From: Bryobacteraceae bacterium | GTDB taxonomy: Bacteria; Acidobacteriota; Terriglobia; Bryobacterales; Bryobacteraceae | Assembly: GCA_023384675.1 (NCBI GenBank) | Contig: JAHDVK010000017.1 | Coordinates: 62,001 to 126,000, forward strand | Direction: 5' to 3' | Length of the DNA stretch: 64,000 nucleotides | Shown: positions 8,872 through 17,659 of the stretch, in pieces | Layout of the letters: the number at the start of each line of letters is the position of its first letter | Numbering within the stretch: the first letter of the stretch is position 1 | The notes under the pieces: generated by a model | What the model saw: only the letters and a program-made list of their open reading frames with translations | The model's database searches: none | Told to the model about the DNA's origin: nothing | Made by a program: the position numbers and the translations under genes

Positions 8872-10218
8872 CTATACCCGATTCGGCTCCGGATGGAGAT
8901 AGGGGGAGCGGTAGGGCCGCCGGAGCAATTTGTTCGCCTCGGCGTCGTTCACCACCTGGTGCCGGACGGGATCCCACGTGAGGGAGCGGCCGAGTTCGAG
9001 CGACATATTCGCCAGGACGCAGGTCGCGGTGGAGATATGGCCTTCCTCGACATGCGCCACGGGCTTGCCGCGCGACGCCATCTTGTCGAGCAGGTCTTTC
9101 ATGTGGATCCGGATCGCGGGCGCGACGTGCCGCTCCAGCCGGGGCTCCGTCTTGTCTTCGGGATACTTTTCGAGCTCGTATTCCACGTCGCGGCGGACCG
9201 GCGCCTCGTTCCTCGCCATGGGGATGTAGTCATAGCGCATGACGCCTGCCTTGAGCGTGCCCTTATCCCCGAAGAACGTCGCGCCCCAGGGGTAGTCCGG
9301 GTCGGCGGGCGCGCCATAAGAGCGGTGCTTCCAGATCACTTTCAGGTCGCCATAGTCGAAGGTGGCAATCTGCGTGTCGGGAATGTTGGCCTTGCTCTCG
9401 CGCTGCACCAGGATGCCGCCCTCCGAGGACACCGCTTCGGGCCAGCCGAGGCCGAGCATCCAGCGCACCATGTCGAGCATGTGGATGCACATGTCGCCTA
9501 CGATGCCGTTGCCATACTCCATGAATGCCCGCCAACTGCCGGGATGCGCGAGCTTGTTGTAGGGCCGCAGCGGCGCTGGGCCGGTCCACAGGTCCCAATC
9601 CAGATGCGGCGGCGGGTCCGTGTCGGGCGGATTCGCGTTCGCGCGCATGTGGTAGTAGCAGTAAATTTCGACGACGCCGATCTTGCCCAGTTTGCCTTCC
9701 TTGATGATCCGGTCGCGGGCCTCGATGAGGTGCGGCGTCGAACGGCGCTGCGTGCCCACTTGCACCACGCGGTTGTACTTCTGCGCCGCTGCGACGATCG
9801 ACTGGCCTTCGACGATGTCCACGCTGATCGGCTTCTGCAGGTACAGATCCGCGCCCGCTTTCATTGCGTCGATGGCGGCCAGCGCGTGCCAGTGATCGGG
9901 TGTGGCGATGAGCGCCAGGTCGATTTCATGCTTCGCCAGCATGTCGCGGTAGTCCTTGTAGGTCGCCGGCGGCTTCTTCGCCTGGGCGCGTTCGGCGATC
10001 GCTTTCGCGGCCCCTGCCAGCATTTGACTGTCCGGGTCCGCGAGCGCCACCACCTCGACCGGCTCCACCTGCATCAGGCGGAACAGGTCGCATTTGCCGT
10101 ACCAGCCAGGGCCTATCACCGCCACGCGCTTGGGGCGGCTCTGCGCGAGGGAGCGCGGGCCGGGCAGTGTGTACAAGCCGGCAGCGGCGGATGCAGTGAG
10201 AAAGGTGCGTCGGTTCAT
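8872..10218 (-). CDS. Tat-exported Gfo/Idh/MocA family oxidoreductase
   Basis: A 448-residue protein. The N-terminus NRRTFLTASAAAG is a twin-arginine signal. RVAVIGPGWYGKCD is the Rossmann dinucleotide-binding loop. YLQKPISVD corresponds to the EKP motif of the family, with Gln in place of Glu. GNGIVGDMCIHMLDMVRWMLG is the typical substrate-domain helix. Family members oxidise or epimerise sugars with NAD(P). Export through Tat implies the cofactor is bound before secretion, which is common for the many Acidobacteria and Planctomycetes paralogues. It lies just upstream of the DUF1593 gene and likely shares its transcript. The hemCD gene is 54 bases upstream on the same strand. Confidence 0.9.
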   Translation of the reverse strand: MNRRTFLTASAAAGLYTLPGPRSLAQSRPKRVAVIGPGWYGKCDLFRLMQVEPVEVVALADPDSQMLAGAAKAIAERAQAKKPPATYKDYRDMLAKHEIDLALIATPDHWHALAAIDAMKAGADLYLQKPISVDIVEGQSIVAAAQKYNRVVQVGTQRRSTPHLIEARDRIIKEGKLGKIGVVEIYCYYHMRANANPPDTDPPPHLDWDLWTGPAPLRPYNKLAHPGSWRAFMEYGNGIVGDMCIHMLDMVRWMLGLGWPEAVSSEGGILVQRESKANIPDTQIATFDYGDLKVIWKHRSYGAPADPDYPWGATFFGDKGTLKAGVMRYDYIPMARNEAPVRRDVEYELEKYPEDKTEPRLERHVAPAIRIHMKDLLDKMASRGKPVAHVEEGHISTATCVLANMSLELGRSLTWDPVRHQVVNDAEANKLLRRPYRSPYLHPEPNRV

Positions 10219-10272
10219 GGAACTTGAAATTCAGTATAAGACGCCGCGGTTCCGAGGGGAGCGGATGCCCGG

Positions 10273-11916
10273 TCAGCCTTCGCGGACAAACGCTGCCAGT
10301 GCGCCGGCCAGCGACTCCACGGTAGAGGACTCAGGCTCGACATCCACCATGAGGCCGTGTTTTCGGGCGGCTTCGGCGGTGATGGGGCCGATGACGGCCA
10401 CGCGGACCCCCTCCAGCGCCTCCCCGCCCACAGCCGCCAGCAGGTTCTTAACCGTCGAAGGGCTGGTGAAAACCACCCAGTGCGGACGCGCACCTTCGCT
10501 GAAAAGGGCCTGCGCGGCGGCTTCGAGTCCGTCCGGCACAATGTTCCGGTACACCGGCAGCGTCGTGACGCGCGCACCCAGCGCGCTGAGTTCGCGGGGC
10601 AGCACCTCGCGCGTGGCGAGCGCGGCGGGCAGCAGAATGCGCTGCTCCTGGAGATTCTCGCGATCGAGCGTGGCCGCGACGCCCTCGGCGTGGTGCTGCT
10701 CCGCGACGAGATCGGCATCGACCCCCAGGGCGCTGAGCGCGGCGGCAGTACCTGGTCCGATGGCGCAGATCCTCGCTCCCACAGGCGCGGCAGGCGGCGT
10801 GCGGAAGAAGTATCGCGCGGCGTTCGCACTGGTGAAAACGATCCAATCGAAGGCGCCGGGCTCCACTGGTTCAAAGTCCAGCGGCACGAGTTCGATGGCC
10901 GGCAGTTCCACCACCTCAGCGCCCAGCGTGCGCAGCTTGTGCGACAACGGCGCAGCCTGGTCGGCGGGCCGGGTATTCAGAATGCGCAGCCCGGCGAGCG
11001 GCGGCGCATCGCCGTAGACCTGGCGAAGGATGACGCGTGCTCCGCTGTCCAGCAAAGCGGCCGACGCCCGTTCGCCCAGTGCTTGCGCCTCTTCGGCGGG
11101 TGCGGCATCCTCGTGCCGCAGGATGGTGTGACCGTCCGGATGGGCGACGATGGCGCGCAGGTGCAGGAGCCCATCCTCGCGAAGTTCGGCGTGCGCGCCG
11201 ATCGGCACCTGGCAGCCGCCGCCAAGCCCGGCCAGCAGCGCGCGTTCGGCCGTCACGGCGGCGCGCGTGGGTGCGTGATCGAGCGCGCGGCAAACCTCCA
11301 GCGCCGACCCGGTGTTGCGCGTCTCGACCGCCAGCGCGCCTTGACCCACGGCGGACACCATCCGCTCCGGCGTCAGCAGCTCGGCGATGCGGTCCGCCCA
11401 GCCGAGCCGGCGCAGGCCCGCCGCGGCCAGCAGAATCGCGTGGTATTGCCCCTCGTCGAGCTTGCGCAAGCGCGTGTCCAGATTGCCGCGAATGTTCTCG
11501 ATCACCAGATCCGGACGCAGCGCGCGCAGTTGCGCGGCGCGGCGCAGCGACGAGGTGCCCACGCAGGCGCCGGGCGGCAGATCGTCGAGGCGCGAACCGA
11601 TAAGCGCGTCGGCGGTCTCTTCGCGCTCCGGAATCGCGGCGATCGTGAGTCCGTCCGGCAGCGAGGTGGGTAGATCCTTCAGCGAATGCACGGCCAGATC
11701 GATGCGCCCGTCGAGCAGGGCCTCTTCGATCTCTTTCGTGAACAGCCCCTTGCCGCCCACTTTGGCCAGCGGCACATCGGTGATCTTGTCGCCCGTGGTG
11801 CGGATGATCTCGATTCGGGCTTCAATGCCCAGTTCCGCCAGCCGGGCCTGGATGTGGCGGGCCTGCCAGAGGGCGAGCTGCGATCCGCGCGAGCCGATGA
11901 CAAGAGTCTCTATCAT
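10273..11916 (-). CDS. hemC-hemD: HemC-HemD fusion: hydroxymethylbilane synthase / uroporphyrinogen-III synthase
   Basis: A 547-residue two-domain enzyme of tetrapyrrole synthesis. Residues 1-~300 are porphobilinogen deaminase: IGSRGSQLALWQA, GLFTKEIE, HSLKDLPT, and GGGCQVPIGA with the dipyrromethane-cofactor cysteine C235. Residues ~308-547 are uroporphyrinogen-III synthase (LRILNTRPADQA, DWIVFTSANAARYFF, GPTTA-like ends such as VAVIGPITAEAARKHG). The two enzymes act one after the other, and HemD must close the unstable linear product of HemC, so fusion makes sense. Length equals one HemC plus one HemD, with no stop between. ATG at 11916 overlaps the hemA stop by 4 bases (ATGA), implying translational coupling. 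Confidence 0.95.
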   Translation of the reverse strand: MIETLVIGSRGSQLALWQARHIQARLAELGIEARIEIIRTTGDKITDVPLAKVGGKGLFTKEIEEALLDGRIDLAVHSLKDLPTSLPDGLTIAAIPEREETADALIGSRLDDLPPGACVGTSSLRRAAQLRALRPDLVIENIRGNLDTRLRKLDEGQYHAILLAAAGLRRLGWADRIAELLTPERMVSAVGQGALAVETRNTGSALEVCRALDHAPTRAAVTAERALLAGLGGGCQVPIGAHAELREDGLLHLRAIVAHPDGHTILRHEDAAPAEEAQALGERASAALLDSGARVILRQVYGDAPPLAGLRILNTRPADQAAPLSHKLRTLGAEVVELPAIELVPLDFEPVEPGAFDWIVFTSANAARYFFRTPPAAPVGARICAIGPGTAAALSALGVDADLVAEQHHAEGVAATLDRENLQEQRILLPAALATREVLPRELSALGARVTTLPVYRNIVPDGLEAAAQALFSEGARPHWVVFTSPSTVKNLLAAVGGEALEGVRVAVIGPITAEAARKHGLMVDVEPESSTVESLAGALAAFVREG

Positions 11917-13193
11917 TCGTCCTGATCCGGAGGGGCATCGAGCCGGAAGACGCGCCGGATGACGTTGATCACCTTATCGCCTTCGGGCCGCGTGGAGGCG
12001 CGGCGCAGCTCGGTCATGGGGCCGTGCGCGATCTTGTTGAGCAGGGCGCGCGTGTAAGCCTGCAGCGCCTCTTCCTGATGGGGCGAGAGTTCACCGAAGC
12101 GCGGGCGCAGGCGTTCGAGTTCGGCGCGCGAGAAGGCATCGAGCTGATGCTGGATGCCGACGATGGTGGGCGTCACCTCGCGCGCCTTCAGCCGTTCCAG
12201 CAGGCGGGCGATTTCGGCGTCGATGATCTCCTCGGCCTGTTCGGCCTCCACGGCGCGCGCCCGGCGGTTCTGTTCCACCGTCTGGCCGAGATCGTCAATG
12301 TCGTAGAGGTAGATATTCTCGAGTTCGTTCACCTCGGGCGCGACGTTGCGCGGCACGGCGATGTCGATGACGAACATCGGCCGGTTGCGGCGGCGTTCGA
12401 GCACGCGCTGCATCTCGTCCTTGCGCAGCAGGTAGTCCGGCGCGCCCGAGGAGGTGATGACGATGTCGATCTCATGTAAGCGTTCGTGGAAGGTCTCATA
12501 TTTGAGCACCTGGGCGCCGATAGCCAGCGCCATCTGTTCGGCGCGCTCGCGCGTGCGGTTCGTCACCAGGATCAGGCCGCAGCCGGCGGTCAGCAGATGC
12601 CGGGCAGCCAGTTCGCTCATCTTGCCGGCGCCGATCAACAGGACCCGTTTGTCGCGCAGGTTGCCGAAGATCTGCCGCGCCAGATCCACCGCCGCCGAGG
12701 AAACGGAGACGGCCGAACGCGCGATGCCCGTCTCGGACCGCACGCGCTTGGCCACCGCGAAGGCGCGCGTCAGGACGGCGTCGAGGAAGCCATTGATCGA
12801 GCCGTGCTCGCGCGCGGTGTGGTAGGCGCTTTTCAGTTGCCCCAGGATCTGCGGTTCGCCCACCACCATGGAGTCGAGCGATGCTGCGACGCGGAACAGA
12901 TGGCGGATCGCGTCGCGGTCCTCGTGGCGGTAGAGAAAGCCCTTCAGCCAGGCCGGATCGAGCCGCTGGCGCGAGGCGAGGAACTCGGACACCCGCTCGG
13001 CGGCGGATTCCGATTCGGCCGTCACCGCGATCTCCACCCGGTTGCACGTCGAAAGGATCAGCGCTTCGTGAGCCCCGGCGTGCGAGCGCAACTCTTCGAG
13101 CGCCCCCGGCAGGTCGGCTTCCGGGAAGGCGAGCTTCTCGCGCACCTCTACCGGCGCGGTGTGATGGCTCAGACCTGTCAGAAGAACCTTCAT
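11913..13193 (-). CDS. hemA: Glutamyl-tRNA reductase
   Basis: A 426-residue enzyme catalysing the first committed step of C5-pathway heme synthesis: NADPH-dependent reduction of glutamyl-tRNA to glutamate-1-semialdehyde. The start MKVLLTGLSHHTAPVEVRE (ATG at 13193) is the family N-terminus. The catalytic cysteine is C50 in LILSTCNRVEI, GEPQILGQLK and VLLIGAGKMSELAARHL (NADPH-binding) follow, and the dimerisation helix region ends the protein. The open frame extends 15 codons further upstream, but that extension has no family similarity. hemX ends 13 bases upstream and hemCD overlaps its stop. Confidence 0.95.
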   Translation of the reverse strand: MKVLLTGLSHHTAPVEVREKLAFPEADLPGALEELRSHAGAHEALILSTCNRVEIAVTAESESAAERVSEFLASRQRLDPAWLKGFLYRHEDRDAIRHLFRVAASLDSMVVGEPQILGQLKSAYHTAREHGSINGFLDAVLTRAFAVAKRVRSETGIARSAVSVSSAAVDLARQIFGNLRDKRVLLIGAGKMSELAARHLLTAGCGLILVTNRTRERAEQMALAIGAQVLKYETFHERLHEIDIVITSSGAPDYLLRKDEMQRVLERRRNRPMFVIDIAVPRNVAPEVNELENIYLYDIDDLGQTVEQNRRARAVEAEQAEEIIDAEIARLLERLKAREVTPTIVGIQHQLDAFSRAELERLRPRFGELSPHQEEALQAYTRALLNKIAHGPMTELRRASTRPEGDKVINVIRRVFRLDAPPDQDE

Positions 13194-13206
13194 CGGCAAA
13201 CTACGG

Positions 13207-14034
13207 TCATCGTTCCAGCAGCGGGCGCAGACCGACATGCGCCGCCCAGGTGAGCGCGGCGAAACCCACCACGGTCAGCGCAAGTACGGCGGCCTTGCGG
13301 CCGCGCCAGCCCGCCGACAGCCGCAGAAACATCATGAGCAGGTAGAACCCCCAGGTAACCAGCGAAACCGCGATCTTCGCCTCCGCGATCCAGCGTGTGC
13401 CCGATTCGATAAAGGCCCACGTCGATCCCGCGACTACGGCCAGCGTAATGGCGACAAAACCCACGCTCATGGAACGCGTAATCAGGGTGTCGAGCGTCTC
13501 GAGCGGCGGCAACCGGTCCGCCGCGAAAGCCGGCCAGACCGGCGAAAGAGGCTGCTTCCGCTTGAGCCGCCGCTCTTGCAGCAGGTAAAACACGGCCGCG
13601 CCCGCCGAAATCACGAGCCCCGCGTAGCCGATCAGCACCAGCAGAATATGCGCCAATAACCAGGCGTCGCGCACGCGCGGATCGGCCCAGCCGCTCACCG
13701 GCGTGCCCATCGAGCCGATCAGCGTCATCAAAAACACTAGCGGAAAAACGAAAACGCTCAGCCCGTCGAACTCGTAGCGCCAGTGAATGAACAGGAACAC
13801 CAGCGCAAACAGCAGTGCGCACAGCGATGCCGTTTCGAAGAAGTTGTTGGCGGCCAGATGGCGCAGCGCCACCGAGTGTTCGACGATCGAAACGAAGTGC
13901 AGCACCGCTCCGATCTGGAACAGCGGCAGGGCGATGCGGAACAGGCCCGTTTCCCGGCGCAGCAGCGTCAGGATGGAGTCCACCAGCCCCACGGCGTAAA
14001 ACGCAACGGCGAGGCGCAGCCAGAACAAGCTCAT
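13207..14034 (-). CDS. hemX: HemX/CcsA-like cytochrome c assembly membrane protein
   Basis: A 275-residue polytopic protein with about eight membrane segments, starting MSLFWLRLAVAFYAVGLVDS at ATG 14034. It matches the cytochrome c biogenesis (CcsA/CcmC/HemX) family in topology, with HFVSIVEHSVALRH early and DRLPPLETLDTLITRSM between late helices. The full WWDPKET-like tryptophan motif of heme-handling CcmC/CcsA is not seen, which argues for HemX. In Bacillus and Acidobacteria hemX precedes hemA and its product lowers HemA level. The frame continues upstream of 14034 but that part is antisense to the SDR gene and lacks similarity. First gene of the hem operon. Confidence 0.8.
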   Translation of the reverse strand: MSLFWLRLAVAFYAVGLVDSILTLLRRETGLFRIALPLFQIGAVLHFVSIVEHSVALRHLAANNFFETASLCALLFALVFLFIHWRYEFDGLSVFVFPLVFLMTLIGSMGTPVSGWADPRVRDAWLLAHILLVLIGYAGLVISAGAAVFYLLQERRLKRKQPLSPVWPAFAADRLPPLETLDTLITRSMSVGFVAITLAVVAGSTWAFIESGTRWIAEAKIAVSLVTWGFYLLMMFLRLSAGWRGRKAAVLALTVVGFAALTWAAHVGLRPLLER

Positions 14035-14113
14035 TTCAGGCAAAGGCAATCCCCGGCGGACATTTCCCTCACGTTCCGATTGTATCGCGGCGCGACCATG
14101 GCAATATGAGGGC

Positions 14114-14839
14114 ATGACACTGAATCTCAAAGGGAAAACGGCATTGGTGACGGGCGGTACGCGCGGCATCGGCCGCGCCATCGCCGAAACGCTGCTGGAG
14201 GCGGGCGCCTCGGTGGCGGTCTGCGGGGTGCGCGAGGAGAGCGTACGCGCCGCGCAAATGGAATTGTCGGCGAAATTTCCCTCCGATGCCCTAAAAGTAG
14301 TGACGGCAACCGCCGATGTCAGTAATGAGGAGGATGTCCGCCGGCTGTTCGAAACCGTGGACCGGGAACTCGGCGGGCTGGACATTCTCGTGAATAACGC
14401 CGGGATCGGCCGTTTTGCCGACCTGGCCGCGCTCGCGCCCAGTGATTGGCGGGCGCTGATGGGAACGAACCTCGATGGGGTGTACTACTGCATCCACGAG
14501 GCCTTGCCCCGCTTCCGCGTGCGCGGCGGCGGGTGGATCGTGAATATCGCCAGCCTGGCGGGCAAGAACCCGTTCGCGGGCGGCGCGGCGTATAACGCTT
14601 CGAAGTTCGGCCTGTGCGGCTTGAGTGAGGCTGTGATGCTCGACCACCGGTATGAAAACGTGCGCGTCACCGCGGTGCTGCCCGGCAGCGTCAGCACGGA
14701 TTTCAGCCGGGGCGGCCAGGCGGACTGGAAGATACAACCGGAGGATGTGGCCGAAGCGGTGGCCATGATCCTGGCGATGCCCGAGCGGACCTTGATCAGC
14801 CATGTCGAGATCCGGCCGGCAAAACCGCCGAAGAAATAA
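14114..14839 (+). CDS. Short-chain dehydrogenase/reductase (classical SDR)
   Basis: A 241-residue protein. TGGTRGIG near the N-terminus is the NAD(P)-binding TGxxxGxG motif, NNAG is present near residue 93, a Ser lies in IVNIASLAG, and YNASK is the YxxxK active site. FabG-like in length, though the substrate is unknown. The context (divergent from hemX, followed 23 bases later by an AAA+ ATPase gene) does not reveal a pathway. ATG at 14114 lies 79 bases from the hemX start, so the two genes probably share a divergent promoter region. Confidence 0.9.
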   Translation: MTLNLKGKTALVTGGTRGIGRAIAETLLEAGASVAVCGVREESVRAAQMELSAKFPSDALKVVTATADVSNEEDVRRLFETVDRELGGLDILVNNAGIGRFADLAALAPSDWRALMGTNLDGVYYCIHEALPRFRVRGGGWIVNIASLAGKNPFAGGAAYNASKFGLCGLSEAVMLDHRYENVRVTAVLPGSVSTDFSRGGQADWKIQPEDVAEAVAMILAMPERTLISHVEIRPAKPPKK

Positions 14840-14862
14840 TCGCAGGAGGGCGGCGAGGGCCG

Positions 14863-16116
14863 ATGAGACAGTCAGGGCCGCGGGACACGAGAAAGGCGGA
14901 CGCGGCGGATCAACCGATGACAACGATGCTGCATCCACTGCGGACCTCGCCCCTGCCCGGCGCGGTGCTGGATCCCAACCGGACGGGTCGCGAGGCGCAC
15001 GCGCTTGAACGCAGCCTCCGGCGGATGATCGTAGGTCAGGATGAGGCCATCGCCCAGATCGTCAACATCTATCAGATGCACCTCACCGGCCTGAGCGCGC
15101 CGCACCGCCCCGTCGGCAATTTTCTGTTCCTCGGACCCACCGGCTCGGGCAAGACCCGCATCGTGGAAGCAGCGGCCGAGGCCCTCACCGGCTCGGACCG
15201 CGCCGTGGTCAAGATCGACTGCGCGGAGTTTCAGCACAGCCACGAGATCGCGAAGCTGATCGGTTCGCCTCCGGGCTATCTCGGCCATCGCGAGACGCAC
15301 CCGCTGCTCAGCCAGGAGATGTTGAACCAGCACCATACCGACGGCCTCAAACTGAGTTTTGTGCTCTTCGATGAGATCGAGAAGTCCTCAGACGCGCTGT
15401 GGAATCTGCTGCTCGGCATCCTGGACAAAGGCACGCTCACTCTCGGCGACAACCGCAAGGTCGATTTCAGCCGCTCCTTGATCTTCATGACCTCCAATCT
15501 GGGCGCGCGCGAAATGGAGTCGCTCGCGGGCAAGGGTTTGGGCTTCGGCGGCGCCCTCGAGCGCGGCGATCCGCGCAGGGACCAGCGCATGGGCGCCAAA
15601 CTCGCCCGCACCGGCGTCGACGCCGCCCGCCGCAAATTCACTCCCGAGTTCATGAACCGGCTCGACAAGGTCGTCGTCTTTCAGCCGCTGGGCGAAGAAC
15701 AGTTGCGCCAAATCCTCGATATCGAATTGGCGCAGGTGCAGCGGCGCATTTTCGAGTCCGGCCCCGAACGCGGCTTCGTCTTTGCCGCGACCGCGGCAGC
15801 CAAGGATCATTTGCTCGAACAGGGCACCGACCCCAAATACGGCGCCCGCCATCTCAAACGCGCCATCGAAAGGCTCCTTGTGCAGCCCGTTTCCAACCTC
15901 ATCGCCACCGGCCAGGTTCGCGGCGGCGACCTGATCCGCGTGGATCACTCCCAGGGCGAGGTCATGCTCCGCTTCGAGCGCGAAGCCGAAGGCCTGCCTG
16001 TGCGGGCCATGGCCGAAATGGTGGACGAACCCGTGCGCCCGTGGGTGCGTGTCGCCGCCGCCGTCATTCCCGAACCGGCCCAGCGCATCGCCGCCCGCGG
16101 CTCCCGCCGCGCCTGA
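14863..16116 (+). CDS. Single-module Clp/HSP100-type AAA+ ATPase
   Basis: A 417-residue protein made essentially of one HSP100 D2-type AAA+ module. Walker A GPTGSGKT is at 91-98, Walker B FDEIEK at 169-174, sensor-1 MTSN follows, then EFMNRLDKVVVF with the arginine-finger region and a C-terminal D2-small domain (KYGARHLKRAIERLL). There is no N-domain, no D1 module, no zinc finger (as in ClpX) and no visible ClpP-binding LGF/IGF loop. It is thus not ClpA, ClpB or ClpX in architecture, and is more like orphan Clp-type ATPases of unknown role. A shorter start at 14917 is possible, but AGGAGG and GAGGG precede 14863. Confidence 0.8.
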   Translation: MRQSGPRDTRKADAADQPMTTMLHPLRTSPLPGAVLDPNRTGREAHALERSLRRMIVGQDEAIAQIVNIYQMHLTGLSAPHRPVGNFLFLGPTGSGKTRIVEAAAEALTGSDRAVVKIDCAEFQHSHEIAKLIGSPPGYLGHRETHPLLSQEMLNQHHTDGLKLSFVLFDEIEKSSDALWNLLLGILDKGTLTLGDNRKVDFSRSLIFMTSNLGAREMESLAGKGLGFGGALERGDPRRDQRMGAKLARTGVDAARRKFTPEFMNRLDKVVVFQPLGEEQLRQILDIELAQVQRRIFESGPERGFVFAATAAAKDHLLEQGTDPKYGARHLKRAIERLLVQPVSNLIATGQVRGGDLIRVDHSQGEVMLRFEREAEGLPVRAMAEMVDEPVRPWVRVAAAVIPEPAQRIAARGSRRA

Positions 16117-16118
16117 GG

Positions 16119-17630
16119 CTACCGCGCCGGAACCGCCCGCACTTTCATCGACGGCAGCCCTCCAGGCTCCTGATCCAGAATCACCGGCCGGGGCTCGTCC
16201 GCGCACGATGGCAGCGGCTCGCGGTAGTAGTAGTTCAGCCCATAGCGCAGCGCGCGGTGCAGACGCTCCACGCAGATCCGGTCCTTCTGCCGCTCCACGC
16301 GCCGGGCCAGCCCGCGCGCCGACACCACCTGATCCACCGCGGGAAACGCGCTCAGTTGAATGGAAACAAATCCGAGCAGCGCCGCCATGGCCACCACGCC
16401 CGCGGCGGCAGTGCGCCGCTGCCGGTCTTCGAACCACCAGGCCAGCGCCGCGAAAGGCAAAGCCGCCGCCACGTATTCCCACGGCAGAGAGCCCCACTGC
16501 GCGCGCCGGATACCCGCCAGCAAGGCGTCGGGCAGGGCGGAGCCCGCCACCGGCGCCAGCGCCAGCAGCAGCGCGGCTACGGGCAATGCCCTTCGCGTCT
16601 CATACGCCTCCCGCAGACCCACCGCCAGCAGCGCCGCCAGCGAAGGGAACAGAGGCAGGACATACCCCGGCAGCTTGTTCGCGGAAGCCGAAAAGAAGAC
16701 CAGTCCGAAGACCACTGTGGCGGCCCACACGCGTCGCGGCGCGCTGTTCCACAATCTCGGCATCAGGCCGCCCACCAGCGGGATCCACGGATAAAGCAGC
16801 CCCAGCAGCACGGGCACATAGAACCAGAACGGCTGCACATGCTGCAGTTCACCCGACGAAAAACGCGAAAAATGGTGCCGCAGGAAGAATTCTTCAATGA
16901 AAGCCCACCCATGCCGCCACACCATCCCCGCGTACCACGGCAGCGCCACCACCGTGGCCCAGACGGCCGCCAGCCCCAGATCCCGCCACTCCCGCCGTGC
17001 GAACCAGAGCAGCGGCAACGCCAGCACGCCTGCCACCAGGCCCTTGGCCAGTAACGCCAACCCGAAACACGCCCCGGCGGCCCCCGCCAGCCAGCGCGGT
17101 CCGCCTTGCAACCGCAGCATCGCCAGCAGCAGCGCCGCGTTGAAAGCCGCCGCCAGCGGCAGGTCCGTCACTGCAATCAGAGAATAAGCGAACCAGCCTG
17201 CCGTGGTCGAAAGAATCATCGCGGCGGCGGTCGCGGTCACCCATCCCTCCAGCCGCCGCAGGCACACCCAGAACAGCATCACAAATCCCCAGGAAAGCAC
17301 CGCGATGGGCAGACGCGGGGCCAGATCCTCTGGCAATCCGGCATGGAAACCAAGCGCGATCAACCAGTACAGCAGCGGGGGCTTTTCATACCACGGTTCC
17401 AGGGCCGCCGCGGCCGGCGGTTCGGTCCACAGCCGTGGTGTGAGAAAGTCTCCCGATTCGGCCATGTGGCGCCCGATGAACGCATAGCGGGGTTCGTCTG
17501 GACCTAGCAGGCCCGTCAGCCCCAACCCGAACGTCAGACAACCTAAGAGAATGGCCGCCGCGGCCGCCAGCAATGCGGCGCGGCCTGCGGATAGAGCTTC
17601 CGGCGCGGCCTCCCGCGAAGGCGTGAACAC
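16119..17630 (-). CDS. Glycosyltransferase family 39 (ArnT/PMT-like) membrane protein
   Basis: About 503 residues with 10-12 membrane segments. GLLGPDEPRYAFIGRHMAES after the first helix is the conserved DE-containing loop of GT39/ArnT enzymes, which move a sugar from a polyprenyl phosphate to lipid or protein on the periplasmic face. EPWYEKPPLLYWL and the AASANKLPGYVLPLFP segment are further ArnT-like landmarks. The C-terminal soluble part is short. I chose GTG at 17630 because the longer TTG start at 17687 would overlap the divergent gene at 17660. GGGAGG lies unusually close to the GTG, so the start is uncertain. Stops of this and the ATPase gene are 2 bases apart. Confidence 0.8.
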   Translation of the reverse strand: MFTPSREAAPEALSAGRAALLAAAAAILLGCLTFGLGLTGLLGPDEPRYAFIGRHMAESGDFLTPRLWTEPPAAAALEPWYEKPPLLYWLIALGFHAGLPEDLAPRLPIAVLSWGFVMLFWVCLRRLEGWVTATAAAMILSTTAGWFAYSLIAVTDLPLAAAFNAALLLAMLRLQGGPRWLAGAAGACFGLALLAKGLVAGVLALPLLWFARREWRDLGLAAVWATVVALPWYAGMVWRHGWAFIEEFFLRHHFSRFSSGELQHVQPFWFYVPVLLGLLYPWIPLVGGLMPRLWNSAPRRVWAATVVFGLVFFSASANKLPGYVLPLFPSLAALLAVGLREAYETRRALPVAALLLALAPVAGSALPDALLAGIRRAQWGSLPWEYVAAALPFAALAWWFEDRQRRTAAAGVVAMAALLGFVSIQLSAFPAVDQVVSARGLARRVERQKDRICVERLHRALRYGLNYYYREPLPSCADEPRPVILDQEPGGLPSMKVRAVPAR

Positions 17631-17659
17631 GCCTCCCAGTATAATGGCCGTAGAGATCC

